From a virus: DNA of 30,774 nt. The first letter of the stretch is position 1. Each line of letters begins with the position of its first letter. The position numbers were made by a program, and so were the translations under genes. The DNA lies in the IMG/VR virus record IMGVR_UViG_3300020129_000059, positions 1 to 30,774 of that record; one strand, given 5' to 3'. The notes under the pieces are model-generated. The model worked only from the letters and a program-made list of their open reading frames with translations, was not told the origin of the DNA and did no database searches. Below are positions 27,049-30,774 of this stretch, in pieces.

Positions 27049-29130
27049 CTACAGGTCCGCTGATGCTGTGTAGGGTCCGACGCACGCTACGGCGCCAGAT
27101 GCAACGCTATTGTATGAGAGGTAGACCCAATCCGCCGCAGCCGAGAAGGCGCCACTATTCGCGTTCACATAGGTGAAGGTGCCATTCACTGCCACAGTCG
27201 GGGCCGCTCGCATTTGCACCGGGAACATGAATGAGGTCACAAACGACACCGCGCCTGCGCCCGCATAGGCGTTCAGTTGTAGCCGGCCAAGCTGATAAAA
27301 CCGCTGGCACTTCGCCAGGTCCTGCTGCGGGTCGGGCTTCTCCAGCGGTGTTGCCACCGAGCCGATTTCGAGTTGCACACCCCATAGGCTGATGGTGCCG
27401 GACTGCACGCCGATCGCCCCTGCGCGTGTCGCATTGGTCGCGCCGCTGGAATACCAGATATTGAGCCCGGTAGCGTCGCTCGCGCTGCTGCTGAGTGTCT
27501 TTCCCGCCGTGCTGGCCAGCGCGAATGTCAGACTGTAGCGTGCCCAGGTCGTGCCGAGCGTGACCGACTGCCCCGCACCGCTGACCTGTGTCGATCCGCC
27601 GCCTCCTGGCGTGCCGAACCATTGATCCAATGACACTCCCAACTTTGGTGTGCCACTCGCAGCGGCCGCCCAGAATGAGACGGTCACTGTCTTGCCACTA
27701 AGCCGACGCACGCCCTCAGTCCATTGCGTCAGCATGTTGAATGCACCGGCGGCGGCATTGCCGGTGAATACATTGGTCAGGGCATAGGTCGCCGCCTCGT
27801 CGCCTATCGCGGCGCGACCCGCATCGGCGAGGGAACTCTGCGTTATACTGGCGGTGTCGCTCGCCAGCGCCATGGTCCAACGATCGGCGGTATAGACGCC
27901 ACTTGTCGTCCACGGCCCGACCCCGCGCTGCGATATATTGAACAGCGGATTGTGCAGCAGGTTGCGCCCGCCGTTGTTCAGCGCCGGAGCCGATGCCACC
28001 GCCGTCTGCACGAATGCCGTGGTCGCTATGCTCGTATCGTTGTCGCCTGCGGTTGGCGTGACGGCCCGCGCGTCTCCGGTGAACACCGGCGAGGCGAGCG
28101 GCGCGCGTGACGTGTCGGTGGGATGGATATGGTCGGCGCGCGCATACGTGGTGCCGACACCGATGGTCGCGGTGCCGTCCATGATGGGCGTTGTCGATGA
28201 ACCGGCCGGAGGCGCGGTCAGTGCTGACCACGACGCGCTGCTGCCTATGCGGCCATAGGTCTGCCCGTCAGTCGGGGCTTCGGGGATGCCACCACTGCCG
28301 CCGCCTGTGCCGGTCTGCGACACCAGCGGCAGCAACTCCATAAATACGCTGAATACGGTGCCACACGCCGCGACAGCATTGGTGCTGTTCTGGAACGTGA
28401 CGCTGAAATACATCGTGCCGGTGTCATTGATCGCCGTCGTGCTTTCGTTGGCCAGCACCGAGTTTGTGGCCTGCACGTTGACGTATGCTGTCTTCTGGGC
28501 ATTCGTGCCGGACTTGGTGATCCACGCCTCGATGCTCGATTGCGTCGTGCCGACAGCATTGGCGTTGCTGGTGCAGACATTCACAGCGCCCGTGAGACCG
28601 TTGCTGTTGGTCCCCAGCTTGAACCGGAACGCCTTGCTGTCGGTGCTGCCGATATAATCGAACTTGGCGACGATATGCAGCATGTCGCCGACTTGCGTCA
28701 GCGTGCCCGCGGGGATCGGCCAGACGTAGATCAGTTCCTCTGCTGTGGATGCGCCAACGTTCGGGGTGCTGACGGTGTTCTGATAGAGCACCCGGCGCTG
28801 CACGCCAGCCACTGCGGTCTGCACGAAGCTGGTTGTGGCAATGCTCGTGTCGTTATCGCCAGTCGTCGGCGTCGGCGCCTTCGGATCCCCGGTGAAGGTA
28901 GGCGAGGCGATCAGCGCGTAGGGACCGAGTGCCGTGGTGACTTGTGCGGCGGTCTGGTAGCCGTTGGGGTTGGACGCTGGATAGGCGGCGCTGGCCTTGG
29001 TGTCGGTGGCCTTCAGTTGGGTGTCGAGGATGTCGAGGTCGCCGTTGAGATGCGTCCCCCACTGGTCGTTATCAGCGCCTGGGACAGGCTTGAGCAGCCC
29101 ATAGTTCGGCGTGCTTGTTGTGCCGCTCAT
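27049..29130 (-). CDS. Large tail fibre protein with repeated module
   Basis: A 693-residue fibre. The N-terminus (TPNYGLLKPVPGADNDQWGT, then LNGDLDILDTQLKA) matches the anchor of the collar protein. A 33-residue module, with SPTFTGDPKAPTPTTGDNDT then SIATTSFVQTAVA, occurs at about residues 76-108. It returns at about 344-377 with a few changes (SPVFTGDARAVTPTAGDNDT). Between and after these are beta-rich regions. A motif ADHIHPTDTSRAP precedes the second copy. The C-terminal part begins at GGRNLLHNPLFNISQRGVGP and resembles carbohydrate-binding fibre tips. It is a likely receptor-binding protein. Confidence 0.85.
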   Translation of the reverse strand: MSGTTSTPNYGLLKPVPGADNDQWGTHLNGDLDILDTQLKATDTKASAAYPASNPNGYQTAAQVTTALGPYALIASPTFTGDPKAPTPTTGDNDTSIATTSFVQTAVAGVQRRVLYQNTVSTPNVGASTAEELIYVWPIPAGTLTQVGDMLHIVAKFDYIGSTDSKAFRFKLGTNSNGLTGAVNVCTSNANAVGTTQSSIEAWITKSGTNAQKTAYVNVQATNSVLANESTTAINDTGTMYFSVTFQNSTNAVAACGTVFSVFMELLPLVSQTGTGGGSGGIPEAPTDGQTYGRIGSSASWSALTAPPAGSSTTPIMDGTATIGVGTTYARADHIHPTDTSRAPLASPVFTGDARAVTPTAGDNDTSIATTAFVQTAVASAPALNNGGRNLLHNPLFNISQRGVGPWTTSGVYTADRWTMALASDTASITQSSLADAGRAAIGDEAATYALTNVFTGNAAAGAFNMLTQWTEGVRRLSGKTVTVSFWAAAASGTPKLGVSLDQWFGTPGGGGSTQVSGAGQSVTLGTTWARYSLTFALASTAGKTLSSSASDATGLNIWYSSGATNATRAGAIGVQSGTISLWGVQLEIGSVATPLEKPDPQQDLAKCQRFYQLGRLQLNAYAGAGAVSFVTSFMFPVQMRAAPTVAVNGTFTYVNANSGAFSAAADWVYLSYNSVASGAVACVGPYTASADL

Positions 29131-29131
29131 G

Positions 29132-29512
29132 CTACGCCGCCCGCTTCCAGGTGCCGGTGGAGCAGGCTCCTACGGGCGTCCAGGTGCCGGTGGATGGTGC
29201 GAGCGGACTCCACGTCCCGCCCTCGCACGGATCGAGGCGCGGCCACGCATAGGTCAGTGCGAGGCTGGCACCGAACACAATGCCGGTGCGGCCCCAGGTG
29301 ATGCGGGTAATGCCGAGATAGCCGCGCACGGCGAATACCAGCGCCGATCGTCCATTGACCGCCGCCCGCAACGCAACGCTGCCAGCCGTGCCGAAGGTGA
29401 GCGTCGCGGCCCCGCCGATGGTCCAGATGTTGCCGGCGCCGCTGTCCGCATAGACCGAATACGGCCCGACGCCATACGGACCCAGGCCATACGGCCGCGG
29501 TGGGGCGGCCAT
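29132..29512 (-). CDS. Small beta-rich tail protein, 126 residues
   Basis: The start overlaps the previous stop (TGATG at 29512). The N-terminus has a Pro-Tyr-Gly repeat (RPYGLGPYGVGPYSVYADSG). The rest alternates hydrophobic strands (GNIWTIGGAATLTFGTAGSV and RSALVFAVRGYLGITRITWG). A Thr/Trp/Gly-rich tail (GTWSPLAPSTGTWTPVG) repeats GTW three times. No family is recognised. It is probably a structural tail protein or fibre linker. Confidence 0.65.
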   Translation of the reverse strand: MAAPPRPYGLGPYGVGPYSVYADSGAGNIWTIGGAATLTFGTAGSVALRAAVNGRSALVFAVRGYLGITRITWGRTGIVFGASLALTYAWPRLDPCEGGTWSPLAPSTGTWTPVGACSTGTWKRAA

Positions 29513-29931
29513 CAGTCGGCATTGACGACGAGCGCGCCGACCGGCACGCGGACGATGTCGCCGGACAGCACATTCCGCACGATCGGCGTCACGCCGTCAG
29601 CTGGGTCTATAAGCTGGCCGTAGAACAGCCGATTTCCGGCGGTGACGGCATCCCACAGTTCGAACCAGCCGACGTTGCCCCAGTTGCCGGTGGCGGCCGG
29701 GAAATCGACGCTGGCGCTGTTGGACGCCGAGGTTGGCTGGCCACCACCCATGACGAAGGCAGCCGTCACCCGCGCATACCCCATGCCACTGATCGCGGTG
29801 CCTGGCGTGGAGTCTGTGGGCGCCGTGGTGCAGAGCCCGATCCACATCGCCGCTGGCTTGGTGTAGGCGGTGATGCCCAGACCATGCGCCAGCAGTGCGG
29901 CTTCCAGGAAGTCAGTGGCTGAGCCCGCCAT
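29512..29931 (-). CDS. Phage tail-fibre-like protein, 139 residues
   Basis: Starts at ATG 29931 in a TGATG overlap. The family-like order is visible: FLEAALLAHGLGITAYTKPA, MWIGLCTTAPTDSTPGT and AISGMGYARVTAAF. Later come SASNSASVDFPAATGNWGNV and DIVRVPVGALVV. This pattern is common in a small phage tail protein family, often annotated as tail fibre or hypothetical. It is probably a beta-rich structural protein next to the adaptor. Confidence 0.75.
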   Translation of the reverse strand: MAGSATDFLEAALLAHGLGITAYTKPAAMWIGLCTTAPTDSTPGTAISGMGYARVTAAFVMGGGQPTSASNSASVDFPAATGNWGNVGWFELWDAVTAGNRLFYGQLIDPADGVTPIVRNVLSGDIVRVPVGALVVNAD

Positions 29932-30578
29932 CAGAAGCACACCAGTTCGGCGCGCAGCGGAGCGCCGGAATATTGCGCGTCTTCCTTCAGACGATTAGCG
30001 ACGGCGACGGCCTCGCTGAACCGCGTCGTCATCTGCAACTCGCGGTCATCGTCCATGCCCCACATCGCGCCGTAGCGGACGCAGCCGAACAGATAGATCT
30101 GGTAATGCCGATCGAGGATCGCGTTGGTGTCCTGCGGGTCCACCAGCGGCCGTGGCTTGGCGTAGTAGGCGATATCGACCTGCATCGGCACCCACGCCGG
30201 ATCGGGCGGCGAGGGGATCGTGGGATGTGGCAGGAACTCGATGCAGTCGCCCACCAGCCGGTAGGCCGACACGGCATCGCCTTGAACGCAACGCATGCAG
30301 CCTGAGCCGCAGGGCAGTGGCCCGGACCAGTAGTCGGCGAGCGTCAGCAGGTTGCCGCAGCACGAGGACGCCACGCTCTCGAACTTCACGAAGTCGGTCG
30401 GCAGCGTGATGAATGCGGCGTCGACGGCTTGCGTTGCGCGGGTAATCATGGCCTGGGCGCGCAGCATTTCGGCGATATCGGTTTCGACGGCCAGCACCCA
30501 TGACGGGATGACGGCGTCTAGGTCCTGGCGCTTGAGATACGCTTTGATATCGGCCTGTAGCTGCGCGTAGGACGCCAT
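29931..30578 (-). CDS. Tail adaptor protein, gp11-like
   Basis: A 215-residue head-to-tail adaptor. ASYAQLQADIKAYLKRQDLD is followed by VIPSWVLAVETDIAEMLRAQ, and then FITLPTDFVKFESVA. Later come QVDIAYYAKPRPLVDPQDTN and ILDRHYQIYLFGCVRYGAMW. This order (helix, L-P-x-D-F strand, Y-Y-A-K/P, helix) matches adaptor proteins such as T7 gp11 and relatives. A cysteine-rich insertion (VASSCCGN, LPCGSGCMRC) is unusual. It is flanked by the zinc-ribbon gene upstream and tail proteins downstream. Confidence 0.8.
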   Translation of the reverse strand: MASYAQLQADIKAYLKRQDLDAVIPSWVLAVETDIAEMLRAQAMITRATQAVDAAFITLPTDFVKFESVASSCCGNLLTLADYWSGPLPCGSGCMRCVQGDAVSAYRLVGDCIEFLPHPTIPSPPDPAWVPMQVDIAYYAKPRPLVDPQDTNAILDRHYQIYLFGCVRYGAMWGMDDDRELQMTTRFSEAVAVANRLKEDAQYSGAPLRAELVCF

Positions 30579-30745
30579 CAGGCCGGGTCCAGATCAGCCG
30601 GCGACAGCTCGGCGCGCGCCGCATCGTCCGGCTTGGCCTCGGGCGGTGGCGGCGGCCGGGTGAGCCCGCAGTTGCAGCAGAACTCGTAGTGCGTCCACGA
30701 GCGATAGCCGCACTGGCAGGCCCACAGGAGGCTGTCGAGGCTCAC
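30578..30745 (-). CDS. Small zinc-ribbon protein, 55 residues
   Basis: Starts at GTG 30745 in a GTGA overlap with the previous gene. The N-terminus contains CQCG and CCNCG (residues 10-13 and 23-27), a Cys4 zinc-ribbon pattern, with WTHYEF between them. A Pro-rich tail follows. Its stop overlaps the adaptor start (TGATG). Function is unknown; it may help head-tail assembly. Confidence 0.65.
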   Translation of the reverse strand: MSLDSLLWACQCGYRSWTHYEFCCNCGLTRPPPPPEAKPDDAARAELSPADLDPA

Positions 30746-30774
30746 GCGATCTGCACCGGGTTGGACGACGGCGC
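30742..30774 (-). CDS. 3' end of an unidentified gene
   Basis: Only the last ten codons are present (APSSNPVQIA, then TGA at 30742-30744), and the frame continues beyond the right edge. The stop overlaps the GTG of the zinc-ribbon gene, as at most junctions of this operon. Position suggests a head or head-completion protein. Confidence 0.5.
   Translation of the reverse strand, partial: APSSNPVQIA

Noticed and set aside
1-30774. tRNA genes, CRISPR arrays, insertion sequences
   Set aside because: No cloverleaf-like sequence, spaced repeat array or transposase was noticed when reading both strands; small ones could still have been missed by eye.

Overview
The window is about 31 kb of a GC-rich double-stranded DNA phage or prophage. 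It contains no ribosomal RNA, tRNA or clear host housekeeping genes. The tail genes point to a short-tailed (podovirus-like) virion: a gp11-like tail adaptor, a beta-propeller/nozzle-like protein, a collar fibre and several probable ejection proteins. The host is probably an alphaproteobacterium, and Acetobacteraceae or a relative is a reasonable guess. The reasons are a GcrA-family regulator, a VRR-NUC nuclease, a replication protein of a type common in alphaproteobacterial phages, a DUF3309-like protein, and a surface-protein-style beta domain fused to a glycoside hydrolase. A CI-like repressor flanked by two operator pairs suggests a temperate phage, but no integrase is visible here.

Left arm (12260 down to 1, minus strand): a long tightly packed operon in which most junctions are ATGA, GTGA or TGATG overlaps. 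It starts with a Cro-like protein, then a GIY-YIG-like protein, a small membrane protein and two DNA-binding proteins. Next come a glycoside hydrolase, a cupin, a DpdA/TGT-like base-exchange enzyme, a GcrA-like protein and a cytosine-C5 methyltransferase. These are followed by a VRR-NUC nuclease, a DUF3102-DUF4326 fusion and its unknown partner. The arm ends with a replication module (a DnaA-domain-IV protein, an O-like initiator carrying iteron-like repeats, and a possible P-like partner) and the packaging module (small terminase, a broken gene, a small protein and the large terminase). A two-gene plus-strand regulator module (6407-6889) interrupts the operon exactly at a former ATGA junction.

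Centre (12261-12887): a CI-like repressor with operator pairs on both sides. All four sites share a GGGYGCAA/TTGCRCCC-type sequence, with about two helical turns between the members of each pair. This is a lambda-like immunity layout.

Right early arm (12888-17140, plus strand): small accessory proteins, then a recombination cassette (Gp157-like, RecT-like annealing protein, endonuclease VII). Small unknown proteins follow, and the arm ends with two small membrane proteins. Its last stop codon is one base from the last stop codon of the convergent virion operon.

Virion arm (30774 down to 17142, minus strand): zinc-ribbon protein, tail adaptor, small tail proteins, a large fibre, a collar-type fibre sharing the same N-terminal anchor, and the nozzle-like protein. 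Then come several Gly/Gln-rich or small proteins and two large ejection-type proteins, one carrying a lysozyme-like domain. The large terminase leaves at the left edge and the adaptor genes enter at the right edge, both on the minus strand. The missing portal and capsid genes therefore probably join the two edges of a circular or permuted genome.

The most unusual content is the cluster at 4507-9092: DpdA-like enzyme, C5 methyltransferase, GcrA-like protein, cupin, DUF4326 fusion and unknown partner. It may be an undescribed DNA modification or regulation module. The probable in-gene replication origin, the operator sets and the inserted regulator module are also notable. Family names come from reading motifs by eye and were not checked against databases.
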